The notes below the pieces were generated by a model that saw only the letters and a list, made by a program, of their open reading frames with translations, was not told the origin of the DNA and did no database searches. The position numbers and the translations under genes were made by a program. A stretch of DNA of 43,870 nt from Zoogloea ramigera (lineage in GTDB: Bacteria; Pseudomonadota; Gammaproteobacteria; Burkholderiales; Rhodocyclaceae): NCBI RefSeq assembly GCF_006539865.1, contig NZ_BJNV01000045.1, positions 1 to 43,870 on the forward strand, read 5' to 3'. This document shows, in pieces, positions 17,601-25,556 of the stretch; position 1 is the first letter of the stretch; the number at the start of each line of letters is the position of its first letter.

Positions 17601-18090
17601 CGTAGCCGGCCACGGTCATCTGGCGGCGCAGGCCGTCCACGTCGAGCTTGCTGCCCTGCTTGAGGAAGAAGGTGTAGGCCGCCAGGAAGGCCGGTGGCGC
17701 CAGCCGGTAGAGGGCCGTGGAGGCCGGCACCAGGGCGATGTCGGCCTCGCCGCGGCTGATCGCGTAGAGCGACGAGAGACGCTCGGAGATCAGGTCCTGG
17801 TGGGGCGAGAAGCTGTCGTAGGGCAGGGTCTCCCAGTCGGGCAGCAGGTGGGTGGAGAGCCCCGGGGCCAACCAGGCGATCTCGTCGGATAGGCGCTGGG
17901 CATCGAGCGGGTTGGCGGTGATGACGACCAGCATGCGCCCACTGCCGGCCTGGCGTGCCAGCTGGGCGATCGCCAGCGCGTCGGCCGAGCCGGCGAGGGC
18001 GGGCAGGTCGAGGCGCTGGCCGGGCCGGGCCTGGGCGAAGGAGACGAGGGACGGGAGCAGGGATGCGGAGGAGCTGGCTGGGGCGGTCAT
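14635..18090 (-). CDS. mfd: Transcription-repair coupling factor Mfd
   Basis: Mfd removes RNA polymerase stalled at DNA lesions and recruits UvrA. From ATG 18090 it has 1151 residues, close to the E. coli length. The N-terminal UvrB-like module contains LLPDWETLPYDSFSPHQD-like sequence (seen as DWETLPYDSFSPHQ), then the RNA polymerase-interacting domain near GDPVVHSSHGIGRYMGL. The helicase part has Walker A GDVGFGKTEVA, the DEEHRFG box and the TATPIPRTL motif, and the C-terminal TRCF domain closes the protein. The frame extends to a TTG at 18123, but ATG 18090 is more plausible. A TATAAT (minus strand, 18131-18136) lies upstream without a good -35. The NRDE gene ends 73 nt upstream. Confidence 0.97.
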   Translation of the reverse strand: MTAPASSSASLLPSLVSFAQARPGQRLDLPALAGSADALAIAQLARQAGSGRMLVVITANPLDAQRLSDEIAWLAPGLSTHLLPDWETLPYDSFSPHQDLISERLSSLYAISRGEADIALVPASTALYRLAPPAFLAAYTFFLKQGSKLDVDGLRRQMTVAGYAHVTQVMSPGEYSVRGGLVDLFPMGAALPYRIDLFDDEIESIKTFDPDTQRTVFPVRDVRLLPAREFPMDETGRTRFRGRFRETFEGDPSRCTVYKDVSNGIAPAGIEYYLPLFFDETATLFDYLPDSSAILLHRDVPAAIEAFWKDARSRHQLLGGDKTRPIMAPDQLFLSEEAFFVALKERLRLALPAGATGGPAEALPDVSVDRKASDPLHRFKAFCAGFPGRVLVLAESAGRQQTIAEYFAEYGLKPAASADFDAFVAGDTRLALGTGPLAAGFVLPEAGLAVVTESELYAATARSRTRRDSRKAATMEGWLRDLSELKPGDPVVHSSHGIGRYMGLVHMDLGEGQTEFLHLEYANGDKLYVPVSQLHVITRYAGADPEAVHLHTLGSGQWEKAKKKAAQQVRDTAAELLALYAQRAARKGHQFDFKQHDLEAFADGFGFEETPDQMAAIEAVVADMKSGRPMDRLVCGDVGFGKTEVALRAAFIAVADGKQVVVLCPTTLLAEQHYQTFADRFADWPIKVAELSRFKNAKEQAEAIKQLGEGKVDILIGTHRLLQKDVTFKRLGLVIIDEEHRFGVRQKEALKALRSEVDILTLTATPIPRTLGLALEGLREFSVIATAPQKRLAIKTFVQRHSKGVIREAVIREFKRGGQVYFLHNEVETIENMREALEELLPEARIVIGHGQLPERELERVMRDFTTQKANLLLCTTIIETGINIPTANTIIINRADRFGLAQLHQLRGRVGRSHHQAYAYLLTDAHAKPTAQAQKRLEAITMMEELGSGFYLAMQDLEIRGAGEVLGENQSGEIQQVGVSLYTEMLKRAVRDLQRGKEPDLSQPLEVVSEIKLHAPALLPNDYCSDVQERLTLYKRLANCESEDELQALQEELIDRFGEMPQQTRTLLETHRLRMLVKPYGVAKMEASENQISVQFDASAPIDPMKIITLIQKDRQTKMSGPDKLIRKVATPDLKARVAAVKALLDAVKA

Positions 18091-18163
18091 GCGGATTTGC
18101 TGCGTGAAGGTGGAAACAACCAAGTCTTGAATTATAGGTGTCTGCCCGGGGGCTTCGCGGTGC

Positions 18164-18931
18164 TCAGGCCCGAGTGCGCTGGAAGCTCTCGACCACCCGG
18201 TCGGTTTCTCGGCCGACCTCGTTCCAGGTGGATTCCTGGATGTGGGTCCAGCCGTGGCGGTCGCGGCGGATCACGGTGGAGCAGCGGGTGCCGTAGCCGG
18301 GGGCGCGGATGAAGGCGCTCGACAGCATCCGCTCCCAGGCCAGGCTGACGCCGGTGCGGGGGAGTTCGGCGTCGGGCGCCGGGCGGTCGTCCCGCAAAAG
18401 CTCGACGAGCGGCGTGTCGTCGGGCAGGGCCTGGAGCGCCCGGAACAGGCGCGCCTTGCCGGCCCGCACCTTGGGCCACGGCGTGTCGAGGAGGTGGTTG
18501 GAGAGCGCGTGCACGCCGGGCTCGAGCAGCCGGGCGGCGCCGCTTTCGCTCTCGTAGATGCCCAGCGTGTCGCCGTCGGAGACGAAGAGGTTGAAGGCGT
18601 TGTAGCGGGGGCCTTCGCGCTGCAGCCGGGCAAGGGCCTCGGCGGAGCTTTCGGTGCTGCCGAGGAAATCCGCCACCAGGGCCCCGCGGGAGGGCGTGCC
18701 CACCCGGTTGCGCCCGGGGTCGCGGAAGTTGGTGAGGCCGGCGAAGCGGCCTGCGCGGGTGAGCCCCAGCCAGGTGCCGCCGGCTTCAAGGTCACGGCCG
18801 GCGAAGACATCGGGCGCATCCTGCCACCAGCCCGCCGGGGCCGCCGGCCGGGCGAAGAACTCATCCCGGTTGGCGGCGACCACCAGCGGGTAGTCGGGGT
18901 GTGCCTGCCAGGCGACGAGGATCAGGCACAT
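18164..18931 (-). CDS. NRDE family protein (TANGO2-like)
   Basis: The 255-residue protein starts MCLILVAWQAHP and carries the family-naming NRDE motif at residues 21-24, followed by PAGWW, FAGRDLEAGGTWLGLT and RFAGLTNFRDP. The family includes bacterial proteins and the eukaryotic TANGO2; its members have been linked to haem handling in eukaryotes, and the N-terminal Cys2 after Met resembles an Ntn-hydrolase nucleophile. The bacterial function is not established. Its start overlaps the end of the DUF4936 gene by 10 nt, which indicates translational coupling in the ygfZ-DUF4936-NRDE run. Confidence 0.85.
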   Translation of the reverse strand: MCLILVAWQAHPDYPLVVAANRDEFFARPAAPAGWWQDAPDVFAGRDLEAGGTWLGLTRAGRFAGLTNFRDPGRNRVGTPSRGALVADFLGSTESSAEALARLQREGPRYNAFNLFVSDGDTLGIYESESGAARLLEPGVHALSNHLLDTPWPKVRAGKARLFRALQALPDDTPLVELLRDDRPAPDAELPRTGVSLAWERMLSSAFIRAPGYGTRCSTVIRRDRHGWTHIQESTWNEVGRETDRVVESFQRTRA

Positions 18932-19212
18932 GGGACGAAGCGTTCGGTATGGCGCCGGCCGCCCTCATCGACGAAGCGCAGCAGGCCGTGGTGCTCGATG
19001 GCCTGCTCGAGGGCCGCGTCGAAGGCGGGCACGTCGGTGACGTTCTCGTAGATCTCCATCCAGGTCCAGGGGTCGTCGGCCTTGCGCAGGACGCGGCCGG
19101 CGATGCCGGTCTGGGCCTGCAGCTCGGCCAGGGCGTTGTAGAGCGCCCGCGCCAGATCGGCCTCCAGGCCGATCCGGACCGGGTAGTAGATGTAGTAGTG
19201 GGAGAGGTTCAA
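18922..19212 (-). CDS. DUF4936 family protein
   Basis: This 96-residue soluble protein matches the DUF4936 family: MNLSHYYIYYPV at the start, a central Asp-Pro-Trp-Trp-like stretch (DDPWTWMEIYENV) and a C-terminal RHTERFVPC. The fold is probably a ferredoxin-like alpha/beta monooxygenase-type barrel, judging by the alternation of strands and helices, but no function is known. It lies 9 nt after ygfZ and overlaps the NRDE gene by 10 nt, a gene order that recurs in betaproteobacteria. Confidence 0.78.
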   Translation of the reverse strand: MNLSHYYIYYPVRIGLEADLARALYNALAELQAQTGIAGRVLRKADDPWTWMEIYENVTDVPAFDAALEQAIEHHGLLRFVDEGGRRHTERFVPCA

Positions 19213-19221
19213 GCCGTTTCC

Positions 19222-20256
19222 TCAGCCCAGGGCGTAAGGCAAGGGCAGGAAGGCGAGGGCCGGGCCGTCGGGGGCGCCCAGGTGGGCCTGGCCAGCGTCG
19301 GCGCTCGAGCTCTGCAGCACCACCAGGGCGTCGTAGCCACCCTCCGGGGCCGGGGCTGCGCTCACCACCTTGCCGGCGGACTGATCGCCGAAATCGGGGG
19401 CGTATATGTCGGTGCCCACCGCGGGCAGGGCGCCGACGGGGGCGTGCACCCGGTACATGCGTTTCTTGAGCTTGCCCAGGTAGTGGGTGCGGGCAACGAT
19501 CTCCTGGCCGGGGTAGCAGCCCTTGTTGAAGCTGACGCCACCGATGAGGTCGAAGTTGAGCATCTGGGCGACGAATTCTTCTTGCACCGGCTGGGTGACG
19601 GTGGGCAGGCCTTCACGGATGTCCAGCCATTGCCAGGCCTGGGTGCCGGCCGGCACGGCGCCGGACGCGACAAACTTGTTCCACAGCGCGGCGGCCTCGG
19701 AGATGGGCGTCGACACCACGAAGCGGGCGCCGTCGAGGCGCACCACGCTGGCGATGCCGGAGGCGGTGGCCCGCGGCGCGCCGGGGATCCCGAGGCCGGC
19801 GGCTTCGAGGGCGGCGCCGGCCTGGGAGCCCGCCAGGCCGATCAGCACGCTGTCGGAGCCGTCGTCCAGCAGGCGCACCTTGGAGCGCAGCACGTACATC
19901 GAGAGCTTCTTGAGCATCGCGGCGTGGATGTCGGCGGACATCGCCAGCAGGTAGTCGCTGCCCTGGCGCCACACCAGCATGCTCGCCAGCATGCGGCCCT
20001 TGGGGCTGTTGAAGCTGTTGAGCTGGGCCTCGTTGGCGCCCAGCTTCTTGACGTCGTTGGAGAAGAGGTTGTGCAGGAAGGCGCCGGCGTCCTCGCCGGT
20101 GGCGCGGATCACCCGCAGGTGTTCGAGGGGCACGACAACGGTGCCCTGGGCGACCAGGCTTGCGCCCTGCCGTTCGTCCTCGCCGAAGCGGACCGAAAAT
20201 TCGTCCGGAAAGCTTGCGCCTTGGGCGGCGAGATGGGTTTGCCAGCTTGCGTTCAT
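19222..20256 (-). CDS. ygfZ: Folate-binding protein YgfZ
   Basis: From ATG 20256 the product has 344 residues. YgfZ is a tetrahydrofolate-binding protein of the GcvT/IbaG superfamily needed for the repair or assembly of certain iron-sulfur enzymes such as MiaB. The hallmark motif KGCYPGQEIVAR is present with its conserved Cys, and the N-terminal half has LHNLFSNDVK and LNSFNSPKGRML. The frame is open upstream to 20673, but that part overlaps mltG on the other strand and is spurious. ygfZ is divergent from mltG with a shared 175-bp region; the minus strand there has TATAAT at 20338-20343. Confidence 0.93.
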   Translation of the reverse strand: MNASWQTHLAAQGASFPDEFSVRFGEDERQGASLVAQGTVVVPLEHLRVIRATGEDAGAFLHNLFSNDVKKLGANEAQLNSFNSPKGRMLASMLVWRQGSDYLLAMSADIHAAMLKKLSMYVLRSKVRLLDDGSDSVLIGLAGSQAGAALEAAGLGIPGAPRATASGIASVVRLDGARFVVSTPISEAAALWNKFVASGAVPAGTQAWQWLDIREGLPTVTQPVQEEFVAQMLNFDLIGGVSFNKGCYPGQEIVARTHYLGKLKKRMYRVHAPVGALPAVGTDIYAPDFGDQSAGKVVSAAPAPEGGYDALVVLQSSSADAGQAHLGAPDGPALAFLPLPYALG

Positions 20257-20431
20257 CAGTGTTCGGTGTCCTGTTGCGATACGAATCGGTAAACGGCCCC
20301 ACGTCCCTGCGGAGGGAGCCTCAAAGAGCTTTGCGTTATTATATGCGGCCGGCTGCAGCGTAAATCCAGGGCTGCGCCGTCTTTCCCTGTTCTCACTCCC
20401 TTCGTTCGTTTTCGACGCGCCTGGTTCCCTG

Positions 20432-21433
20432 ATGAAGTCTGTGTTGTTTCGATTGCTGGCCGCAGTGCTGGCCATGGCCGCCTGTTTCGCGGGGGCGCTG
20501 GCGTGGTTCGCCCATCGCCCGATCGCGCTGGCGGCGAGCCCGCTGGACTTCACCATCGAGCCTGGCTCGTCGATGCGCCAGGTTGCGCGCCAACTGGTGG
20601 ATGCCGGCATCGACGTGCAGCCGGCGGCCCTTGAGATGCTGGCCCGGGTCACCCGCCGGGCCAACGCCATCAAGGCCGGCAGCTACGAGGTGGAAGCCGG
20701 GCTCACGCCGCTCGCGCTGCTCGCCAAGCTCACCCGCGGCGACGTCAGCCAGGCGGAGCTGGCGATCATCGAGGGCTGGAACTTCCGCCAGCTGCGCGCC
20801 GCCCTCGACCGTCACCCGGATCTGCGCCACGACAGCGCCGGCCTCAGCGACGCCGAGCTGCTGGCGCGCATCGGCAGCACCGCGAGCCACCCCGAAGGCC
20901 TGTTCTTCCCCGACACCTATCTGTTCTCCCGCCGCAGCAGCGACCTCGACGTGCTGCGCCGCGCCCATCGCCACATGCTCGAGGTGCTCGATCGGGAGTG
21001 GGCCCGGCGCGCCGGCGGGCTGCCCTACAAGACCCCCTACCAGGCGCTGACCATGGCCTCGATCGTCGAGAAGGAGACCGGCCAGGCCGCCGACCGCCCG
21101 ATGGTGGCGTCGGTGTTCGTCAACCGCTTGAACAGCGGCATGCTGCTGCAGACCGACCCGACGGTGATCTACGGGCTCGGCGAAGCCTTCGACGGCAACC
21201 TGCGCAAGCGCGACCTGCTGGCCGATACGGTCTACAACACCTACACCCGCCCCGGCCTGCCGCCTACCCCGATCGCGCTGCCCGGCGTGGCGGCCCTGCG
21301 CGCGGCGCTCCACCCGCCGGCCACCGACTACCTTTATTTCGTCGCCCGCGGCGATGGCTCCAGCGAGTTTTCCCGCACCCTCGACGAGCACAACCGGGCG
21401 GTCGCCCAGTACATCCGGAAACGCAACCCGTGA
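20432..21433 (+). CDS. mltG: Endolytic murein transglycosylase MltG
   Basis: MltG cuts nascent glycan strands of peptidoglycan inside the chain and is thought to set their length. The ATG at 20432 gives 333 residues; the open frame upstream runs over the divergent ygfZ promoter and is not used. A membrane helix lies at about residues 6-25, followed by a LysM-like region ([16 protein letters not shown]) and the YceG catalytic domain with ASIVEKETG (the catalytic Glu), [18 protein letters not shown] and the [12 protein letters not shown] motif. Its stop codon overlaps the GTG start of tmk, so the two are translationally coupled. Confidence 0.95.
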   Translation: MKSVLFRLLAAVLAMAACFAGALAWFAHRPIALAASPLDFTIEPGSSMRQVARQLVDAGIDVQPAALEMLARVTRRANAIKAGSYEVEAGLTPLALLAKLTRGDVSQAELAIIEGWNFRQLRAALDRHPDLRHDSAGLSDAELLARIGSTASHPEGLFFPDTYLFSRRSSDLDVLRRAHRHMLEVLDREWARRAGGLPYKTPYQALTMASIVEKETGQAADRPMVASVFVNRLNSGMLLQTDPTVIYGLGEAFDGNLRKRDLLADTVYNTYTRPGLPPTPIALPGVAALRAALHPPATDYLYFVARGDGSSEFSRTLDEHNRAVAQYIRKRNP

Positions 21434-22047
21434 AATCCCGCTTCATCACCTTCGAAGGCATAGACGGCGCCGGCAAGAGCAGCCAGATCGCCGCCGCCGT
21501 GGCCCTCATCGAATCCCGCGGCATCCAGGTCGTGCAGACCCGCGAGCCGGGCGGCACGCCCCTGGGCGAGAAGCTGCGGGAGATCCTCCTCCACGAGCCG
21601 ATGCACCTCGAAACCGAGGCCATGCTGATGTTCGCCGCTCGCCGCGAGCATCTGGCGGCGCTCATCGAACCGGCATTGGCGGCGGGCAAGTGGGTGGTGT
21701 CCGACCGTTTCACCGACGCCACCTACGCCTACCAGGTGGGCGGGCGCGGGCTCGACGAGGCGCGCTTCGTAGCCCTCGAGCGCTGGGTGCATCCCGATTT
21801 TCAGCCCGACCTAACGCTGATCTTCGATCTCGACCCGGCTGTCGCCGCCCGCCGCCTCGCTGGTACCGGCCAGGCTCCCGACCGTTTCGAGCGCGAGAAG
21901 GCCGACTTCTTCCAGCGCGTCCGGGCGGCCTACCTGCGCCGGGCCGCGGCCGCGCCCCAGCGCGTGAGGCTGATCGACGCGAGCCGCAAGCCCGATGAGA
22001 TCCGCGCCGAGGTCGAGGCGATCATCCTCGGGGCGTGCTTCCAATGA
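21430..22047 (+). CDS. tmk: Thymidylate kinase
   Basis: The enzyme phosphorylates dTMP to dTDP. The GTG at 21430 overlaps the mltG stop (GTGA) and gives 205 residues. The P-loop GIDGAGKSS is at about residues 10-18, the DR motif REPGG follows at about 38-42, and the dTMP-binding and LID regions are seen at [17 protein letters not shown] (SDRF, YAYQ, GGRG) and DRFERE. It overlaps holB by 4 nt. The gene is part of the conserved mltG-tmk-holB-pilZ-tatD operon. Confidence 0.96.
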   Translation: MKSRFITFEGIDGAGKSSQIAAAVALIESRGIQVVQTREPGGTPLGEKLREILLHEPMHLETEAMLMFAARREHLAALIEPALAAGKWVVSDRFTDATYAYQVGGRGLDEARFVALERWVHPDFQPDLTLIFDLDPAVAARRLAGTGQAPDRFEREKADFFQRVRAAYLRRAAAAPQRVRLIDASRKPDEIRAEVEAIILGACFQ

Positions 22048-23105
22048 TTTTCGAATGGCAGGCCGGCCTCTGGCGACGGGTGCTCGAGAGCAGCGGCCGG
22101 ATGCCCCACGCGCTGCTCTTCGCGGGCCCGGCGGGTGGTGGCAAGCGGCATTTCGCCGAAGCCCTGGCCGCGCGGGTGCTGTGCGCCCGGCCCGGCGCCG
22201 ACGGCCATGCCTGCGGTGTTTGCGAAGATTGCCTGTGGCGCCTGGCCGGCAACCATCCCGACCTGCTGCGGGTGATCCCCGAGGCCGACCGCGAGCCGCG
22301 GGACGATGCCCCCGAGAAGCCCGAGGGCGGCAAGGCCGCCAGCCGCCAGATCGTCATCGAGCAGATCCGCGAGCTGCAGCAGGCGCTCACCACCGGCGGC
22401 CACCGGGGCAGCCAGCGGGTGGCGATCGTCGACCCGGCCGAGGCGATGAACCTCTACACCGCCAATGCGCTGCTCAAGCTGCTCGAAGAGCCCACCACCA
22501 ACGTGCAGTTCATCCTGATCTCGTCGTCGCCGAAGCGGCTCTTGCCGACCATCCGCAGCCGCTGCCAGACCTGGGCCTTCCCGCGTCCGGCGGGCGAGCT
22601 GGCGGCGCGCTGGCTGCTCGAGCGCAAAACCCCCGACGCGGTCTCGCTGCTGGCTTTTTCCGGCGGCATGCCCCTCGCCGCCGCAGCGCTCGCCGAAGGG
22701 GGCGGCGCCGCGGGCCGCAAGCGCTTCGTGAGCGACATCGCGAGCATTCCGGGCAAGGCGCCGCTGCGCCTCGCGGGCGAGTGGGAGAGTTGGCTGAAGA
22801 GCAAGGATTCCCTCGCGGCGGGTTTCGACATGAACACGCTGGTGGGCTGGATGCAGCGCTGGGTGGCCGACGTCGTGAGCCTGCGCCTGGGCGGGCCGGT
22901 GCGATTCTTTCCTGCCGAGCACGATATCCTTCACGGGCTGGCCGGTCGCATGACGATTGACAGCGCGCTGGGCTGCTACAATGAAATCAATCAGACCCGT
23001 CGGGTAGCCCAGCATCCGCTCAACGCCCGGCTCTTCCTGGAAGACATGCTTTTGCGGTACGCCCGCGGCTTTGCCCGGTCGGCTGCCCCAGCGGTGCGCA
23101 AATGA
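22044..23105 (+). CDS. holB: DNA polymerase III subunit delta prime
   Basis: Delta prime is part of the clamp loader that places the sliding clamp on DNA. The ATG at 22044 overlaps the tmk stop (ATGA) and gives 353 residues. A P-loop-like GPAGGGK is at about residues 28-34, and four Cys ([17 protein letters not shown]) form the zinc-binding module. The sensor and SRC regions appear as [17 protein letters not shown] and LPTIRSRCQ. The C-terminal collar domain follows. The protein ends 4 nt into pilZ. Confidence 0.94.
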   Translation: MIFEWQAGLWRRVLESSGRMPHALLFAGPAGGGKRHFAEALAARVLCARPGADGHACGVCEDCLWRLAGNHPDLLRVIPEADREPRDDAPEKPEGGKAASRQIVIEQIRELQQALTTGGHRGSQRVAIVDPAEAMNLYTANALLKLLEEPTTNVQFILISSSPKRLLPTIRSRCQTWAFPRPAGELAARWLLERKTPDAVSLLAFSGGMPLAAAALAEGGGAAGRKRFVSDIASIPGKAPLRLAGEWESWLKSKDSLAAGFDMNTLVGWMQRWVADVVSLRLGGPVRFFPAEHDILHGLAGRMTIDSALGCYNEINQTRRVAQHPLNARLFLEDMLLRYARGFARSAAPAVRK

Positions 23106-23470
23106 ACGATTCCCTCAAGCGCCCGGCCCAGTCGCGGCCGAGTGTCCTGTCGCTGAACATCACGTCCAAGTCGGCCCTCTACGCGGCCTACATGCCGTTC
23201 ATCAAGAACGGCGGGATCTTCGTGCCGTCCACCCGCGAGTACAAGCTGGGTGACGAGATCTTCATGCTGCTGCAGTTGATGGACGACCCGACCAAGCACC
23301 CGGTGGCGGGCAACATCGCCTGGGTCACGCCGCCGGGCGCCCAGGGGAACAAAACCCAGGGGATCGGGGTCAAGTTTGCCGGTGACGAAGCCGGGCAGAT
23401 CCTGCGCAACCGGATCGAGCAGATCCTGGCCGGCCACCTGGGTTCGTCCCGCCCGACCCACACGATCTGA
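23102..23470 (+). CDS. pilZ: Type IV pilus-type PilZ domain protein
   Basis: The 122-residue protein matches the PilZ orthologue that follows holB in many gamma- and betaproteobacteria (LSLNITSKSALYAAYMPFI, GGIFVPSTREYKLGDE, QGIGVKF). Unlike canonical PilZ receptors it lacks the RxxxR and D/NxSxxG cyclic di-GMP contacts, as PilZ of Pseudomonas and Xanthomonas does. Those proteins act in type IV pilus assembly through PilB and FimX. The ATG overlaps the holB stop (ATGA). No other pilus genes are in the window. Confidence 0.9.
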   Translation: MNDSLKRPAQSRPSVLSLNITSKSALYAAYMPFIKNGGIFVPSTREYKLGDEIFMLLQLMDDPTKHPVAGNIAWVTPPGAQGNKTQGIGVKFAGDEAGQILRNRIEQILAGHLGSSRPTHTI

Positions 23471-23499
23471 CCCCATTGATTCAAGCTTGAAGCGTACCG

Positions 23500-24270
23500 A
23501 TGCTCGTTGATTCCCACTGCCACCTGGATTTTCCCGACCTCATCCAGAACGAAGCCGACATGCTGGCCCGCATGGCCGACAACGGCGTCACCCACGCGCT
23601 GTGCGTGGCTGTGAAGCTGGAAACCCTGGCGGGCGTCATCGGCGCAGCCGAGCGCCACCCCAACGTGTTCGCCTCGGTGGGTGTGCACCCCGACAACGCA
23701 GATTGCGAGGAGCCCGACGAAGCCCGGTTGCTCGAGCTCGCGGCCCATCCCAAGGTGGTGGCGATCGGCGAGACCGGCCTCGATTACTACTGGCACAAGG
23801 ACGCGCCCGAATGGCAGCGGGCGCGTTTTCGCACCCATATCCGCGCCGCGCGCCGCTGCGCCAAGCCGCTGATCATCCACACCCGCGACTCGGCCGCCGA
23901 CACGCTCCGGCTGATGCAGGAGGAGGGCGCCGGTGAGGCGGGTGGCGTGATGCATTGTTTTACCGAGACCCTCGAGGTGGCCAGGGGTGCCCTCGAGCTC
24001 GGCTTCTACATCTCGTTCTCGGGCATTGTCAGCTTCAAGACCGCCGAATCCCTGCGCGAGGTGGCGCGCTATGTGCCAGCCGACCGCCTGCTCGTCGAGA
24101 CCGATGCGCCTTACCTCGCGCCGGAGCCTTTCCGGGGCAAGACCAACCAACCGGCCTATGTCCGCCATGTGGCCGAGGCGGTGGCTGCGGCCCGGGGTGA
24201 AACCCTGGAGGCGGTGGCCGAGGCCACCACACAAAACTTCTTCCGACTCTTCAAGGACGCCAGACCGTGA
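23500..24270 (+). CDS. TatD family metal-dependent hydrolase
   Basis: This 256-residue TIM-barrel amidohydrolase has the metal ligands of the TatD family: DSHCHLD at residues 4-10, the Glu of IGETGLDYYW, IIHTRD, MHCFTET and ETDAPYLAPEPFRGKTNQP (seen as ETDAPYLAPEP and GKTNQP). Homologues are 3'-5' exonucleases or deoxyribonucleases. It lies 29 nt after pilZ, and its stop overlaps the start of the ankyrin gene, so it belongs to the same operon. Confidence 0.93.
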   Translation: MLVDSHCHLDFPDLIQNEADMLARMADNGVTHALCVAVKLETLAGVIGAAERHPNVFASVGVHPDNADCEEPDEARLLELAAHPKVVAIGETGLDYYWHKDAPEWQRARFRTHIRAARRCAKPLIIHTRDSAADTLRLMQEEGAGEAGGVMHCFTETLEVARGALELGFYISFSGIVSFKTAESLREVARYVPADRLLVETDAPYLAPEPFRGKTNQPAYVRHVAEAVAAARGETLEAVAEATTQNFFRLFKDARP

Positions 24271-24950
24271 TGAAACCCCGTTTCCGCATCGCAGCCCCCC
24301 GGCCGGCCGGGCTTGCGGCGCTGCTCCTCTGCATGCAGCTTGCGCTGCCGGCGTCGGCGGCGTCCCTCGACGACCTGCTCAATGCCGCCAAGCTGGGTGA
24401 TGCCCGCGAGGTGGCCGAGCTCGTGGCCCGGGGCATGGACCCGAATTCGTCCGACCCGAGCGGCAACACCCTGTTGATATTGGCGGCCCGGGAGGAGCAA
24501 CCCGCCGTGGTGGCCGAGCTCATCAAGCAGCGCGGCATCAGGCTAGACGCACGCAATGCGGCAGGCGACAGCGCGCTGATGCTGGCTGCGCTGCGCGGCT
24601 ACACCGGTATCGCCGAACAGCTGCTCAAGGCCGGCGCACCCTTCGAGCACGGGGGCTGGAACCCCATGCTTTACGCTGCCTTCGAGGGGCGCAGCGCCAT
24701 CGTCGATCTGCTGCTGGCCAAGGGCGCCAGCCCCGATGCGCTGGCGCCCAACGGCAGTTCTGCGCTCATGTTCGCTGCCCGCAACGGCCACGAAGAGGTC
24801 GTCACCCGCTTGCTCAAGGCCGGTGCCAATCTCGATCTGAAGAATGATCAAGGCGAGACTGCCGAAAGCTGGGCGCTCAAGTATCGCAATACCGACATTT
24901 CCGAATTGATCGGCGCAGAACGCAAGGCTCGCACGGCCCGCAGCAAGTAA
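24270..24950 (+). CDS. Exported ankyrin repeat protein
   Basis: From ATG 24270 the product has 226 residues; a GTG directly before it (24267) could also serve. Residues about 1-31 are a signal peptide with a hydrophobic core (AALLLCMQLALPASA), so the protein should be periplasmic. About five ankyrin repeats follow (for example NTLLILAAREEQPAVVAELI, DSALMLAALRGYTGIAEQLL, SALMFAARNGHEEVVTRLL), ending in a basic tail. Ankyrin repeats bind other proteins; the partner is unknown. The start overlaps the tatD-like stop, and a terminator lies 120 nt downstream. Confidence 0.88.
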   Translation: MKPRFRIAAPRPAGLAALLLCMQLALPASAASLDDLLNAAKLGDAREVAELVARGMDPNSSDPSGNTLLILAAREEQPAVVAELIKQRGIRLDARNAAGDSALMLAALRGYTGIAEQLLKAGAPFEHGGWNPMLYAAFEGRSAIVDLLLAKGASPDALAPNGSSALMFAARNGHEEVVTRLLKAGANLDLKNDQGETAESWALKYRNTDISELIGAERKARTARSK

Positions 24951-25069
24951 GCTGCCGCGCTGGCTGGCGTGTCGAAGGCCGCAGGCAAGCCTTTTGGCCC
25001 TCTGGCTGAAGGCTGCTTTGGTTCAAGACTTGAGGTGCTTCACACACGGCGCTTCATGCACTGATGATT

Positions 25070-25111
25070 TCGCCGGCACTTGGCTTTGCCCGAGTGGCCG
25101 GCGATTTTTTT
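25070..25111 (+). terminator. Rho-independent terminator of the mltG operon
   Basis: Arms TCGCCGGCACT (25070-25080) and AGTGGCCGGCGA (25093-25104) pair with a single bulged base and are followed by seven T (25105-25111). On the minus strand no T run follows, so it acts on plus-strand transcripts only. Confidence 0.85.
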
Positions 25112-25163
25112 GTGGCCTGCCCGGCGGATGGGCTCAGGCCCAGGCGTACCGCCACCTTGAATC

Positions 25164-25370
25164 TCAGCGCCAGCCGGGAATGGGCGCTGGGGCGCTGCGG
25201 TAGCGGGCCCGCTTGAAGCGCCACGGAAGCGCGGGGGCGATGCGGCGCAGGAGCCCGGCGCAAACGATGGCCAGGATCGCCGGCACCAGGGCGCTGCTGC
25301 TCCCGCCGGCCAGCAAGACGCCTGCCATGAGGCCGCTCAACATCAAGATCCGGCAAATCAGGGTTTCCAT
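25164..25370 (-). CDS. Small two-helix membrane protein under a LexA box
   Basis: I do not recognise the family. The ATG at 25370 is preceded by AAAGGAG with 6-nt spacing, a strong ribosome binding site; an in-frame ATG directly upstream (25373) is too close to it. The 68-residue product has two hydrophobic segments, about residues 5-22 and 27-41, and a strongly basic tail (RRIAPALPWRFKRARYR). It should sit in the inner membrane with the tail in the cytoplasm. A sigma70-type promoter overlapped by a perfect CTGT-N8-ACAG operator lies about 100 nt upstream, so it is probably induced by DNA damage. Known SOS-induced small membrane proteins include TisB and division inhibitors such as SidA; resemblance is in size, topology and regulation only. 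Confidence 0.65.
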   Translation of the reverse strand: METLICRILMLSGLMAGVLLAGGSSSALVPAILAIVCAGLLRRIAPALPWRFKRARYRSAPAPIPGWR

Positions 25371-25467
25371 CATCGACTCCTTTGAAAGGTGGATTGAGGC
25401 CGCGCAGGGTTCCGGGCTTTACGAAGCGAAGGGTGTTTTTTGCACCACCGCTTTTCTTTATCGATAG

Positions 25468-25483
25468 CTGTAATTATATACAG
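25468..25483. promoter_or_regulatory. LexA (SOS) box between the small membrane gene and recombinase A
   Basis: CTGTAATTATATACAG is a perfect CTGT-N8-ACAG LexA operator with an all-AT centre. It lies in an AT-rich island in GC-rich DNA. It overlaps the -10 element of the minus-strand promoter for the small membrane protein and is 73 nt upstream of the recombinase start on the plus strand, so LexA could affect either gene. Confidence 0.75.
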
Positions 25484-25500
25484 CATCCGAGGTATTGCAA
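25473..25500 (-). promoter_or_regulatory. Sigma70 promoter of the small membrane gene
   Basis: On the minus strand, TTGCAA (25495-25500) and a perfect TATAAT (25473-25478) are 16 nt apart. The expected transcript start is near 25466, giving a leader of about 96 nt. The -10 is wholly inside the LexA box, the usual arrangement for a tightly repressed SOS gene. Confidence 0.65.
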
Positions 25501-25556
25501 GCCCGGCCCAGGGATTGGTGCCCGTGCACGCCGTTCCGCCGGGGTAAACTCAGGCC

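Noticed and set aside
18901-20292. 463-codon plus-strand open frame over the DUF4936 and ygfZ genes
   Set aside because: Low-complexity Gly/Ala/Val/His translation antisense to two recognised genes.
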